A DNA stretch of 64,000 bases from NCBI RefSeq assembly GCF_023078275.1, contig NC_062990.1, positions 6,587,549-6,651,548 of the forward strand. The letters are read 5' to 3'. Under the pieces are notes generated by a model, which saw nothing but the letters and a program-made list of their open reading frames with translations, was not told where the DNA came from and made no database searches. This DNA is from Leguminivora glycinivorella (taxonomy: Eukaryota; Arthropoda; Insecta; Lepidoptera; Tortricidae). Position 1 is the first letter of the stretch. Each line of letters opens with the position of its first letter. The position numbers and the translations under genes were made by a program. Shown piece by piece: positions 1 through 9,484 of this stretch.

Positions 1-228
1 TTTGGACGGTCCTTTTTCTTTCACCCTGTATAATATAATAAGAATAAAGCCTTTATTTGATTCCTTAATAAAATATCATAATTATACATGGCATCATCTC
101 TTTACATTTTCATACAGTTTTACATATATATATATATATTTATAATTCTACAATTTTTTAAATAATTTAAAATATATCTATGATTTTTTTTTTAATGTCA
201 TTTAAAACTAATTTTATTAAGGACCTCT
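1..228. other. AT-rich sequence, no gene seen
   Basis: No credible coding frame and no recognised repeat. There is a short TA-rich stretch near 125-140. A phrase like 'tttcaccctgta' occurs near 18-30 and again near 377-388 beyond the LINE fragment, so these bases may be the two edges of a small insertion. This is too short to be sure. Confidence 0.4.
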
Positions 229-373
229 CTACAGAGTGAAGGCCTCCTCCATTTTTCTCCACATGTCTCTATCGGTAGCCTTTTCTGTCCAGTCTTTGCC
301 CGCTCTGTTGACTATTTCGTCGCACCATTTTTGCTTTCCTCTCTTTCTCTTACCAACCGGGCCGCTCCATATG
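229..373 (-). pseudogene. RTE-type LINE, C-terminal fragment of reverse transcriptase ORF
   Basis: Read on the minus strand, an open frame of about 45 codons ends at a TAG (231-229). It carries the signature of the extreme C-terminus of RTE-like endonuclease/reverse-transcriptase proteins: a basic RPxGKRKRGK-like run, then KWCDEIV, a W(T)EKATDRDMWRKMEEA motif and the stop. The catalytic RT and endonuclease domains are absent, so this is a dead 5'-truncated retrocopy. Assignment to the RTE group rests on the DR(D/E)xWRxMEEA ending. It cannot make a working enzyme. Confidence 0.7.
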
Positions 374-710
374 GTCTTTCACCCTGTATGTACCTGAAAA
401 AACAATCTAAATAATTACATAAATTTTCCGTGAAGTCATGCTACGCTACGCTAATGACTTTTTAACAGTCACTTACTTTTATTTTACTCTTAAATGCAAA
501 ACAATGTCAAAGAGTTTGAATAAATTAGCAATAGGCCGCCATTTTAATTTCAAGTGACAAACTGTCAAGCGTACGGAAAGAGTCCAAATGAAAAAACCGC
601 CAGCCCTTCTGTTATAACTTGGGGAAGGTTCCAGTTCATAAGAGAAAGCGTTTATTATGTAGGTCTACATAATACTCTCGATTGTTAACAGAAAATAGTT
701 GATGTTCTCA
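374..710. other. Unassigned intergenic sequence
   Basis: No gene, clear terminal inverted repeat or retroelement tail was recognised here. Frames are short and interrupted. Confidence 0.4.
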
Positions 711-803
711 TTCAAGCCCTTCTTTACTAAGAGTGACACTGGAACTGGAGCAGTTTCATGTGCTCTGTCTACCCCTTTTGGGTTGCACAGGCGTAAGTTT
801 ATA
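711..803 (+). repeat. SINE-like repeat fragment (family with TGTA-type tail)
   Basis: The block around 'gtttcatgtgctctg(t/c)ctacccctt' is shared with 54222-54396, 62974-63069 (+), 55243-55408 (-) and about 61690-61790 (-). Better copies end in a (TGTA)n tail. This copy is diverged and lacks the tail. It is a dispersed repeat, not a gene. Confidence 0.6.
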
Positions 804-1430
804 TAATAATTATCGAATAAATAAATAAATAAATTATCTAACTCGTTCATCTATTTGTATGGCGGCCAAGTGTGTCAGATTTTGTACTGAAGTTGTTACT
901 TGCCTTTGATTTTTAATATGTCTCAGACCCTTGAGTGTTGACTTGTTGACTTCAACTTACAAAAATTGACGCTGCAAGCTGCGATTAAGGACGGACAACT
1001 AAGTGGATTTCGCTAAGTTCATTTGACACGCTAATTTGTCATTTGCTTGATCTGTCTAATGATACCTATGACATCTGTGGTATATATAAATAGAAATATT
1101 TTCCGCTACCGCTTATATCCTGTACCAAAATTCCGTTGTAAAAATAATTCGTTAATTAAAGTTTCAGACTCAGACTGCGGTCCGAATTCGGGCAATTATT
1201 ACAACCCAAGTGTTTAAAGGACTTATTTCCATACCAAAAATGCGGGAGTTATGACTTTCTACAAATAAGTTTGGATTCTATGCGGCAATTTATTGAACTG
1301 TGGTGAAATTACTGCGTACTGTTTTATGAGTGATGTTAATGTTTTAACCATGATTACGATTTCTATTTCATCATTAAGGGAGAATAAAATTAATATGAAT
1401 CATATTGTGGTCCAAGCGCGCACAAGTTTT
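804..1430. other. Unassigned intergenic sequence
   Basis: Apart from short AT-rich microsatellite-like runs (near 815-835 and 1080-1090), I see no gene, retroelement signature or terminal repeat in this stretch. Confidence 0.4.
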
Positions 1431-1692
1431 TGCAGAAATCGCGAAGCGTCTGGATGACGTAAGAGCGTTTTCACATTATCCGATCCGATATCGGGTGTAA
1501 GACCGATATCCCATACATTTAAGCCGCCATCTTTGATTTTCGCTATTGAAATCCTTCCTACATCCGATATCGGATCGGATAATGTGAAAACGCACTAACT
1601 GGTGACCGAAGAGCTGGCAACTTCCTTGCACAACGTATCAGCATTGCAATACAACGACGAAATGTCACTAGCATCCTTGGTTCAATGCCTCA
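1431..1692 (+). pseudogene. Broken copy of an unrecognised conserved module, split by a MITE
   Basis: The bases on both sides of the foldback at 1463-1595 join conceptually into a frame resembling the 67-codon frame at 5591-5794: an EIAKRL stretch before the insertion and GDRRAGNFLAQRISIAIQ after it. A third scrap lies at 3119-3180. I do not recognise the protein family. Several dispersed copies and the loss of frame suggest the C-terminal part of a mobile-element or other repeated protein. Substitutions relative to the 5.6 kb copy include D to N and G to R. Confidence 0.5.
1463..1595. mobile_element. Harbinger-like MITE (133 bp) with TAA target duplication
   Basis: About 32-bp terminal inverted repeats (both contain GCGTTTTCACATTATCCGAT, differing at one base near the tip) flank a 70-bp core. 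TAA stands immediately outside both ends (1460-1462 and 1596-1598), and removing the element restores the related sequence at 5660-5680. A 3-bp TWA-type duplication is the hallmark of PIF/Harbinger insertions. There is no coding capacity, so a transposase would have to come from elsewhere. Confidence 0.8.
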
Positions 1693-1944
1693 AAGGCAAT
1701 ATCCAAATCCAATCATTTATTCGTGATAAACAACATACAACACATATAAAACAATACAAGCACATTCAAAAGTTATAAGAAAAAATAATAATTAAAAAAC
1801 AAAGAAAAAAAAAAACACATTGATATAATTGTTTAACACGAAATGGTCACGCCTCAGCGTAATGCTAACTAACCACAGGGTCAGCGCTGATCTTCCGGCG
1901 AGACCATTTGTGTGCCACGCCAATAGGCCTTAGATTCGCTTTAT
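1693..1944 (-). repeat. LINE 3' UTR fragment
   Basis: The segment around 'cagcgctgatcttccg(g/t)c' with neighbouring 'atggtc' matches a second copy at 50277-50620. Both carry the reverse complement of a retroelement tail ('tttattcgtgataaa' type here) at the low-coordinate end. This pattern fits the 3' end of a non-LTR element on the minus strand with no remaining coding sequence. Confidence 0.5.
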
Positions 1945-2107
1945 TTTCGGCTAGATGGCGCTAATATTGAAATTTGTCAAAACTGAGATTCAAGAGTTTT
2001 AATCCTGTGTCGAGAGATGTCAGTGTGTGCAATGTGACTACACATTTTACTTTGACAGTGATTCTCTATAATATATTATACTTGATGATCGATCCTCTTT
2101 GGTAATA
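1945..2107 (-). repeat. Dispersed repeat with 'agatggcgct' edge
   Basis: The same sequence, including 'ctgtcaaagtaaaatgtg' on the opposite strand and a 'gaggatcgatc'-like edge, recurs at 54634-54950 and 61003-61160. It is a dispersed non-coding family. Only part of it is present here. Confidence 0.6.
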
Positions 2108-2113
2108 CTAAGT

Positions 2114-2345
2114 GTTACGCCGTGGCTTGCGTGGGCGACGGTCGCGCGATGGTCGCGCGACGGCGATGCGACGCATACGAAATCAAACCTTATCGATATG
2201 GAAGTATGAGACGCGACGGCGACGGTCGCTCGGAACGGCACGTTCGTTGCGTCCACCCTATGCAGCGTCGACTCAGGACCATTGTGAGAGCTTCAATTGT
2301 TTGACATGCACGCTGCACGCCCAATATGTGCACTCAGGCTTTACA
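2114..2345. repeat. CpG-rich foldback fragment plus adjoining repeat
   Basis: 2114-2240 is a copy of the CpG-rich element that is complete at 57002-57158 and 43296-43520 (tip TTACGCCGTG, core rich in CGACGGTCGCGCGA). The right arm is damaged. 2245-2345 is a separate repeat containing 'gcagcgtcgactcagga', also found at 43128-43240. The frames through it come from base composition, not protein selection. Confidence 0.65.
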
Positions 2346-2400
2346 AAGTCAAATTATGTAAGATAAGAAGAAGAGAGAGTAATTATGTCTGTACCGTAGT

Positions 2401-2520
2401 TATAAACTGAAATAGATACCATACACTAAAGAAAGCGATCAAGCCCACTGGTGGCGAAGCCGGGAATCGAACCGGTCTCCCGCTTTTTCTTTAGTGTATG
2501 GTATCTATTTCAGTTTATAA
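2401..2520. mobile_element. Foldback element enclosing a tRNA-like (SINE) segment
   Basis: 37-bp inverted arms (2401-2437 and 2482-2520, containing ACTGAAATAGATACCATACA) enclose about 45 bp. On the minus strand that core has a polymerase III box-B-like GGTTCGATTCCCGG and a nearby A-box-like run. This looks like a tRNA-derived SINE piece folded on itself. It is not a functional tRNA gene because no acceptor stem is present. Confidence 0.55.
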
Positions 2521-2526
2521 TTTATA

Positions 2527-2705
2527 CTAGCTTTTGCCCGCGGCTTCGCTAGCGTTAGAAAGAGACAAAAAGTAGGCTATGTCACTCTCCATCCCTTCAA
2601 CTATTTCCACTTAAAAAATCACGACAATTCGTCGCTCCGTTTTGCCGTGAAGGACGGACAAACAAACAGACACACACACTTTCCCATTTATAATATTAGT
2701 ATGGA
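2527..2705 (-). mobile_element. Non-autonomous Helitron (179 bp)
   Basis: On the minus strand it begins TCCATACTAATATTATAAAT and ends with a GCGAAGC-loop hairpin followed by AAAAGCTAG. The flanking bases are A (5') and T (3'), as expected for insertion between A and T without target duplication. Close relatives are at 51482-51727 (complete), 54404-54628 and 62925-63116. There is no RepHel gene, so it depends on an outside helicase. Confidence 0.8.
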
Positions 2706-3118
2706 TATAGTAGTGTTACTACTTAAAAAAAAAAAAATTGTTCTCTACATGTACCATAGTTATTATTTATTTTCAACTACTATCAAGTTTAATATACACT
2801 TTAAAACTTATCGCTAAATTCCAACACATCGTTCTAATAACCCATCATATGATCCAAATGAACGTCTCACATAACAATCAAAGTAAAATTACCCTTAAAG
2901 TCTTCGTATAAGTCGCACTTTCGAGTGCGTGCATTATATGGGTCATGGGTACTTCTCAGGAAGGGGTGTAGCTATTTACATTTTATTAAGTTGTTAGACT
3001 TGGGTCGCTGTTAAATGTAGGCCTTTTGAGTAAAAGGAACTTGATACGGAATTTTCATTTATATTTAGATACGGAAAATATAACAAAGAAATAAAATCAA
3101 AATTACGATTCTTAATAC
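2706..3118. other. Unassigned AT-rich sequence
   Basis: Contains a short poly-A run near 2726-2738. No gene, TIR or retroelement tail was recognised. Confidence 0.4.
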
Positions 3119-3186
3119 AGCGACAAAATATCGCCAGCATCCTTGTTATGCTTCATAGGCCTATTTTAGATATAAAGCTACCGCAC

Positions 3187-3309
3187 TAAGGCCCAGTTGC
3201 ACCACCACTTAACTCAGGGTTAGTGGTCTGTCAACTGTCAAATTCCATATATAATGAAGGGTTAACCCTCGGGTTAACCCTTCATTTTCGTTGGTGCAAG
3301 TGGCCCTAA
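3187..3309. mobile_element. Harbinger-like MITE 'TTGCACCA' family, copy 1
   Basis: Inverted tips GGCCCAGTTGCACCA and (opposite strand) GGGCCACTTGCACCA are bounded by TAA on both sides (3187-3189, 3307-3309). A second member at 5296-5401 also has TAA flanks. A 3-bp TWA duplication and a short non-coding core suggest a PIF/Harbinger-type MITE. Confidence 0.75.
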
Positions 3310-3329
3310 TGCGATAAAGTAGCACCATG

Positions 3330-3470
3330 TGTACTGAAATAGTACATTACGATACAAGTGCGGAAAAGTTCGGAACGAGTGGCGATAAATCAATGTCAAA
3401 CGCGACCGAAGGGATTTCCTCTTCGCACGTACATCATACGACGTTTTTCAGTACATAAGGACCTTTGAAG
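3330..3470. repeat. Foldback-family fragment ('gtacattacgatacaagtgcg')
   Basis: Starts with the ACATTACGATACAAGTGCG motif and ends near 'acgacgtttttcagtac'. The same two motifs bound the nested foldbacks at 42189-42735. The tips are partly self-complementary. Non-coding. Confidence 0.6.
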
Positions 3471-3856
3471 TGTCGTAATCTACTACTTTGCTTACTAGTG
3501 CGGAATAAAAACTATATATGTACGGGACAGTTAGTGACGCAGAGCAGACGTAAACAAATTCAGTAAAAACTCTCTACAATATAAAACTTAGTGTTCAAGT
3601 ATCTTATCTAAAAAGTTTTATATCTGCTGATTACAACTTGCGACAAATATACTACAAAGCTTAGAGGAAGTTGGCGCAAGTTGGAGCGTAGAAGATTTAT
3701 GGTGGAACTACGGTAACAAATCATAGGAGATACGTCTGTTATCGACGTTTAGGTTATACAGGGTAAACACTTATGTTGACACTATTACAAATTCTGCATC
3801 TTTTATTTAAGCTCACAGAATAAAAAAAAAACTAAAACCTGAAATACATGTCATAT
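3471..3856. other. Unassigned sequence
   Basis: No gene or repeat signature recognised beyond poly-A tracts near 3823. Confidence 0.4.
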
Positions 3857-4000
3857 AAAAATAAAAAGCCTCCAAGTGTCCAAAGCTGTATTAGAACCAT
3901 AGTCCGTTGTAGCCACGGATGACTGAACCACTCGGCCATTCGGTCACTGTAACAAGGGTCGAAACTGAGTATATGACACAATTACCAAAACCTTGTGGTG
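3857..4000 (-). repeat. Possible tRNA-derived SINE fragment
   Basis: Minus-strand sequence near 3900-3950 contains TGGCCGAGTGGTT, which resembles the A-box region of Ser/Leu-type tRNAs, followed by a weak B-box-like run. Part of this block recurs at 18660-18750, so it is a repeat. No intact tRNA can be folded by eye. Confidence 0.4.
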
Positions 4001-4020
4001 TTTCTAAGAGAAAAAATGAC

Positions 4021-4070
4021 TTCATACAAAACAAACACAGAGCATTTGCTCTGTGTTTGTTTTGTATGAA
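4021..4070. repeat. Perfect 24-bp-arm hairpin
   Basis: TTCATACAAAACAAACACAG plus four further bases pairs perfectly with its reverse complement across a 2-base gap (4045-4046). A transcript would form a fully paired stem. It may be a very small foldback insertion. It lies just upstream of a LINE tail. Confidence 0.7.
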
Positions 4071-4094
4071 GTTTTTTTGCGAACGTATCGCAGT

Positions 4095-4224
4095 TGTAAG
4101 GTCATTACACACCTCCTCTGGTGTCTGGTGTTTCGGGTGTCCATGGGCGGCGGTGATCGCTTACCATCAGGCGACCTGTCTGCTCGTTTGCCTCCTATCC
4201 CATAAAAAAAAAAAAAAAAAAAAA
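4095..4224 (+). repeat. LINE 3' end with poly-A tail
   Basis: The block 'cggtgatcgcttaccatcag' followed by '(g)ctcgtttgcctcc' and a roughly 20-base poly-A is a recurrent retroelement 3' end. A diverged copy is at 57368-57452. No coding sequence remains. Confidence 0.65.
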
Positions 4225-4344
4225 TTAAGACGCTACAGGAGCGAAAATGCTAAAATGGAAATGCCCCTTTCAATTTGGGAATTTTAGTTAAATATACTAG
4301 AGGTATTACGTAAACCGGCAAGTTACATAGGGAACAAATGTCTT

Positions 4345-4562
4345 GCCATGCCACCTCCGCCTGGCCCCGGACGAAGGGGAGCACCCAAGAAATGTTGGCT
4401 TGATGTCGTTGGGGCTGATATGCGTGCTAATGGTCTCACTAAAAGGGATGCAGAAGACCGTGCGAAGTGGAGGAGAAAAAGCCGGAAAGCGGACCCCGGG
4501 CTCCGAAGCGCCCGAGCTGAGGATGCAACCGGGAAACCGTTAAGATGAGAGAGAGAGAGAGA
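4345..4562 (+). pseudogene. RTE-type LINE C-terminus with (GA)n tail
   Basis: A 66-codon open frame (4348-4548) reads through a PKKCWLDVVGADMRANGL motif, then RDAEDRAKWRR, the standard ending of RTE-like reverse transcriptase ORFs, then a stop and a (GA)n microsatellite tail (4546-4562). Endonuclease and RT catalytic domains are missing, so the copy is 5'-truncated and inert. This is a different subfamily from the fragments at 229-373 and 48380-48760. Confidence 0.75.
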
Positions 4563-4740
4563 TACTAGAGGTATTACCTAGATTTATCGAAAGAAAAATG
4601 TCCATTCAGATTCAGAACAACTCAGTTAAAAGATATTGCGAAAAAGTCTTTAAAGTCGAGGTTCCGCTCTCGACTGTTTCCTTCTTCAAAACTTAATCAA
4701 TCGTAACGAAATTTGAGAAACTGAATAACAATGAAATAAT

Positions 4741-4863
4741 CTGTGTTGGACCGTTTAGTTTTTTTGGCTAATTGTTACCAATTTTGAATACCACATCTTT
4801 TTTGATGGGCTCTAGCGTCTTTAAAAATAAGAATATCACAAAAATCAAAACGGTCCGACACAG
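4741..4863. mobile_element. MITE with CTGTGTYGGACCGTTT tips
   Basis: CTGTGTTGGACCGTTT at 4741 is matched in inverted orientation by the end at 4848-4863 with one mismatch. The core is AT-rich and non-coding. The target duplication is unclear, so superfamily is not assigned. Confidence 0.65.
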
Positions 4864-5119
4864 ATAAAAAAAAATCTGTGTCGAAAAAATCGTTGCTCTT
4901 TCTTCAAAAACCAGGGAGGAAATAGTCGAGAGCGTTTGTATGGAGAATTGATCCCTCCTGTATCGTCTTAGCATACAGTCGTTGTGTGCGTGCGTGATGA
5001 CACGATCCGCTGGTCGTTCGTATGTACACAGACATGGAAATGATGCGCGTGTATTGCGCAATAGCCCAATAGGAGCATCCATCTACAAGTGTGTGGGTTC
5101 AAGGGCTTGCGACAGGCGT
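4864..5119. other. Unassigned sequence
   Basis: Short interrupted frames only. A phrase like 'gtttgtatggagaattgat' at about 4935 recurs near 17230, so part of this is likely a dispersed repeat. Confidence 0.35.
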
Positions 5120-5518
5120 AATTACTTTTAAATCGGGACTTAATCGCATTAAAACTACCACTAACGTTTCAGGGACGACGTTGTCCACGTGGTCTCGGAG
5201 AAGAGGCGTAGGAGGTCAGTTTAGTGGTAATTTTAGAACAAAACGGGACTTAATCACGTAAACACTTACATTTATACTTGGCCGTCGGTCAGTAAGGGCA
5301 ACTTGCGCCAACGAAAATGGAGGGTTAATCCACTATTTTATATGGAATTTGACAGTTGACAGCCCACTAACCCTGAGTTAAGTGGTTGGTGCAAGTGGGC
5401 CTAAGTGTTTACGCGATTAAGTCCCGTTTTGTTCTAAAATTATGAGTGCAAATCGTGTTAGTATAGTGGTAGTTTAGTTAGGTCATGTACGCGATTACGT
5501 CCCGATTTAAAAGTAATT
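5120..5518. mobile_element. Nested foldback element interrupted by a Harbinger-like MITE
   Basis: Outer arms AATTACTTTTAAATCGGGAC (5120 on; reverse complement ending at 5518) and a second inverted pair inside (5221-5270 versus 5402-5447, sharing AAAACGGGACTTAATC) surround the TTGCACCA-family MITE at 5296-5401. That MITE has TAA on both sides (5293-5295 and 5402-5404). At least two insertion events are therefore layered here. Non-coding. Confidence 0.7.
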
Positions 5519-5590
5519 CTTGAAAGTTTAAGCCAGTGTTTTGTGACAGTCGACATTCAATACAAATAGGCCTGATTCCTAATAAAATCG

Positions 5591-5797
5591 ATGTCAATAG
5601 AAATTGTCAACAATGTGAACAAACCAAGCGCTAACAAGTTGTTCACAGAAATCGCGAAGCGTCTGGTTGAGGTAACTGGTGACCGAAGAGCTGGCGACTT
5701 CCTCGCACAACGTATCAGCATTGCGATACAGCGAGGAAATGTCGCCAGTATCCTTGGTACAATGCCTCAAGGGCCTATTTTAGACATTAGCTAGCTT
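5591..5797 (+). CDS. Unrecognised 67-codon conserved frame
   Basis: An ATG-initiated frame ends at TAG (about 5792-5794). The peptide contains EIAKRLVEVTGDRRAGDFLA and then QRISIAIQRGN. I do not recognise the family. Two further degraded copies lie at 1431-1692 and 3119-3180, and amino-acid similarity between copies is greater than chance, so it was once a coding module. It sits directly before the 5'-truncated LINE at about 5800 but is in a different frame and is probably not part of it. It could be the C-terminal end of a transposon or viral-like protein. Confidence 0.4.
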
Positions 5798-5813
5798 TTA
5801 AGTTTAGTCTTAG

Positions 5814-7736
5814 TTTCTTATACTATTCCTGGACTATGTAAGAAACTACTCAAGAATCTTCAAGAAAGTGTGTTTAACTGCCAAGAAAAACTTTATTAGT
5901 TCTAAATTGAAAGTGTCGGACAACAAAGTGAAAACAACTTGGAGTATTATAAATAAAGAAGCTGGTAAATGTAAATCACGCGATTGTCAAGTCAACATTG
6001 TATCAGATAATCAACAAATAGTGTCGAACAGCGATGTTGCCTCGGCATTCGAAGATTATTTCTCAAATATAGCCGTTAACACCACAAAATGTTTACATTC
6101 TTCTGCGGCTCAAGCCCATTCATTACTTTGTGCTAATGTTAAGAAATGTAATAATTCATTTGAATTTAGTCAAGTAGACTCTGTAAATATTGTTAAAACA
6201 TTCAAGTCACTCAATTTAAAGAAAACGGAAGACTTATGGGGAACATCAGTTAAAGTAATTAGTCATGTCATAGATATAATAGCACCTTACTTGGCCGTAA
6301 TATATAATATTTCAATTTCACAAGGCACCTTTCCAGATCTTATGAAATGTAGCAAAGTCATACCGCTTTTTAAATCGGGTGATTCGAGTGATATAACCAA
6401 TTTCCGTCCCATATCAATACTTCCTGTACTAAGTAAAGTCTTTGAGAAGCTAATGTTAAATGATCTACTGGGACACTTCAACAGACATAGATTACTTACA
6501 AGCAAACAGTTCGGTTTCACAAGGGGCCGTTCCACGACCGATGCTGCTTCGGTACTCATTAAACATATATATAATTTTTGGGAAAATTCTTGTGATGCAA
6601 TTGGCATATTTTGTGATCTTTCAAAAGCCTTTGATTGTGTGGATCATGGAACGCTCATTTTGAAATTAGAACATTATGGTTTGTCTATAAATGCCCTAAA
6701 CTTTATGTCTTCTTACCTTAGCAATAGAACACAAACAGTAGTTGTTAACAAAACTCGCTCTAGCGGGACTGTAGTCCAATTAGGAGTGCCACAAGGCTCA
6801 ATTTTAGGTCCATTCCTGTTTTTGGTTTATATAAATGATTTGCCATGTATAGTGAAAAACTTTTGTGAAATAGTACTTTTTGCTGATGATACATCACTGC
6901 TTTTTAATGTTGACCGAAAATCTACGGATTACAATGTAATTAATAGCACGTTAGCTGATGTACTGCAGTGGTTTACTGTCAACAATTTACTTCTTAATTC
7001 TAAGAAAACCAAATGTATTCGATTTTCTCTGCCGAATGTTAAACCAATCGATACAAAAATACTTTTGAATGATGAATGCTTAGAGATGGTAGATACAACA
7101 CTGTTTCTTGGTTTAACATTGGACAAAAATCTACAATGGAGTCCTCATATAAAGAAACTAGCAAGCAAATTAAGTTCAGCCGCATACGCCGTTAGGAGAA
7201 TCAGGCAACTGACTAATGTTGAGACAGCTCGCCTAGTGTATCATAGTTATTTTCACAGTGTAATGTCATACGGTATTCTGGTTTGGGGCAAAGCAGCTGA
7301 CATACAGACTATCTTTGTATTACAAAAGAGAGCCATTCGTTCTATTTACAACTTAGGAACACGTGAATCAGTAAGAGAACTCTTCAAAGAAATTAATATC
7401 TTAACTGTAGCTTCCCAATACATTTATGATAGTATAATTTATGTTGTTAAGAATTTAGACTGTTTCACTAAGAATTCTGATATCCATAATTATAACACTA
7501 GAAACAAAAATAAGCTTGCCATAAAGAAGTTTCGTGTCCGTAAAGTACAGAAGTCATTTGTTGGGCAATGCATTCATTTTTATAATAAGTTACCTGACAC
7601 TGCTTTGAGATTACCCCTCCCAGCTCTTAAGAACTACTTAAAAAAATCATTGATGTTAAAGGCTTATTACAGAGTCGAGGACTATTTGACAGACAAACAT
7701 GCATGGCCCGAACCAGAAACTACAAAAAACGAATAG
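5814..7736 (+). pseudogene. 5'-truncated LINE ORF2, reverse transcriptase (CR1/Jockey group)
   Basis: An open frame of about 640 codons runs from just after a TAG at 5811 to TAG at 7734. No ATG opens it; the first in-frame stretch (FLDYVRNYSRIFKKV) is the linker normally found between endonuclease and RT, so the N-terminal endonuclease has been lost. From the GTG at 5868, the RT fingers motif with NFRPISILPVLSKVFE lies near residues 176-195, the LSKAFDCVDH motif near 250, GVPQGSILGPFLF near 307, and the catalytic FADD at 338-341. The C-terminus has the NYNTRN...FY(N)KLP pattern of CR1/Jockey-group elements and no RNase H. The RT core shows no stops, so truncation was probably recent. Confidence 0.85.
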
Positions 7737-8230
7737 CAATTAAAATAATTGTATTATGTATAGAGGACACAGTTCAGATAAGAAAGCACATCAAATATTT
7801 TATGTTGTGTAGGTAAATTACATATTTAATGATATTGAGATTCATATTATCTTTTTCTTCTATGACAATTTGATATGTTTTCTCTGAAGAAGAACGACGT
7901 ATTATTAAGCAATAATATAATTTATTGAAATTGATTTCCATAGAGTACCTAGTCTGTTCATATTCTTTGATGAATACTTTTGCATGTTAAATTGTATGTT
8001 GTTATTTAATGCATGTTAATTATAAGATGTAATGTTTTGAAAAGAAGTTGCCCGCCGAGTTTCTTGCCGGTCCCATAGTGGATACCCCCCTCCCAACTGA
8101 GGGGGGACTGAAATCTTCTCGAGGCTGAGGCGTAGGGTTAGAGCCGGCGTAGCTTTATTTGACGTTCATATGCGCATTGTAATATGCCTACTTGAAAAAT
8201 AAATATTTCATTTTCATTTTCATTTTCATT
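7737..8230 (+). repeat. 3' UTR and microsatellite tail of the LINE
   Basis: Non-coding sequence after the RT stop ends with 'cctacttgaaaaataaatatt' style bases and a (TTTTCA)n tail at 8205-8230. Short terminal repeats in place of poly-A are usual for CR1-related lineages. The tail directly abuts the MITE at 8233. Confidence 0.75.
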
Positions 8231-8500
8231 TATACAGTATGTAAACTAACGAAAACCATTTACTGTAACCCGTAAATGTCCAGGTGATACTGAGAAACTT
8301 TTACTATGGGATCAACCCCGAAATCACGAAAATATCTTCTGACAGTTTCATAGGTAGTTTTATTTTATAGTAAGTATTTCCTATGGGAGAGTAAATTTTT
8401 ATTTCGCGTTTTGGGTGTTGGTCCCATAGTAAAAGTTTCTCAGTCACCTGGACATTTACGGGTTACAGTAAATGGTTTTCGTTAGTTTACATACTGTATA
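8231..8500. mobile_element. Mariner/Tc1-like MITE (266 bp)
   Basis: Long, nearly perfect inverted arms start TACAGTATGTAAACTAACG at 8233 and close at 8498, with TA outside both ends (8231-8232, 8499-8500). A TA duplication and a TACAGT tip are typical of Tc1/mariner derivatives. Arms of about 80 bp share further internal blocks. No transposase. Confidence 0.75.
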
Positions 8501-9196
8501 ATTATGTAAATATGTTCATGCATGTAAATAAAGATAATTAATAACAAACCATCATATGAAATATGAATATTTTAGCACAATTTTAATTTTTTGAAGGTTG
8601 AGGATCATAATGTGTGATATGAAAGATTAACACATGGATTTAGCCAGTATCTGATGAGTTAGAATGGAAATTAGAGACATTTTGACTATTTAATAACGTT
8701 TGTTTACATTACATTGTCTTCGGTTACCGCGATAGATACTCATGAAATAAAACTTATGGAAACGGATTAATTCGTGTATAATGAACTTAAAATTTATCCC
8801 GACGTTTCGAACTCTTTACAGCGTTTGTTTACATTGTTCACAAATTCTATTGACCTCTGTGAGATCTGTGAAAACTCCGCATATTTTTAAATATTTCGTA
8901 CAATTACGGAAAGACCTCTGACATTTGATTTTATCCTCTCCACATATATTATGCATGAAGCCATTCAAGCGTACAATTTATATTACGAAACCATTTCAAG
9001 GGTTAAAATGAAAATATCCTTAAACAAATCATGAAGAATGTATCACATTTCCTTCAGAAATTGAAAACGATGTTTAATTTACTGATATTGGTTTCAGGAT
9101 GTTTCCGGAACGAATTTGGGGATAATTAATGAATTCCTGAAAATTTGAAGGGGACGAATGGAATTTAAAACGTTTAATTTAAGTGTTTGTATACTG
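8501..9196. other. AT-rich sequence with one repeat fragment
   Basis: A block near 8758-8825 ('cccgacgtttcgaactcttt') recurs at 25432-25505, so it is a dispersed repeat scrap. Nothing else was recognised. Confidence 0.45.
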
Positions 9197-9360
9197 CGTA
9201 GGCCAAACAAGTCTACATTTAAATCAAAATTATGAACTACATAGATATGTATCCTTAAATTCGTCCCTTTATAGTTTGTTTAGAATTAAATTAAATTCAA
9301 ATTTAAGGATAATTTCAATGCAGTTAATTTTGATTTAAATGTAGACTTGTTTGGCCTACT
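9197..9360. mobile_element. Foldback with GTAGGCCAAACAAGTCTAC tips
   Basis: Arms of about 35 bp (9199-9233 and 9325-9359) are almost perfectly complementary. The core is AT-rich and non-coding. It touches the next foldback (9357-9483) so closely that one may have inserted at the tip of the other. Confidence 0.7.
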
Positions 9361-9484
9361 GTGGGTCTAGTGAAAAAGGGTATAACTCAAATTGATTCGG
9401 TGAAAAAGGTCACAAGTCCGAGGTGGGACTTGTGCCCTTTTTCACCGAGTCAATTTTTGAGTTATACTTTACACGACCCACAGT
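9357..9484. mobile_element. Foldback with ACTGTGGGTC tips
   Basis: Inverted arms including GGTATAACTCAAA and ACTGTGGGTC enclose a second inner inverted block around 'ggacttgtg'. Most of the 127-bp element folds on itself. Non-coding. Confidence 0.7.

Noticed and set aside
3919..4287. 122-codon plus frame as a small gene
   Set aside because: It crosses a SINE-like piece, a perfect hairpin and a LINE poly-A tail, so it is a mosaic of repeats.
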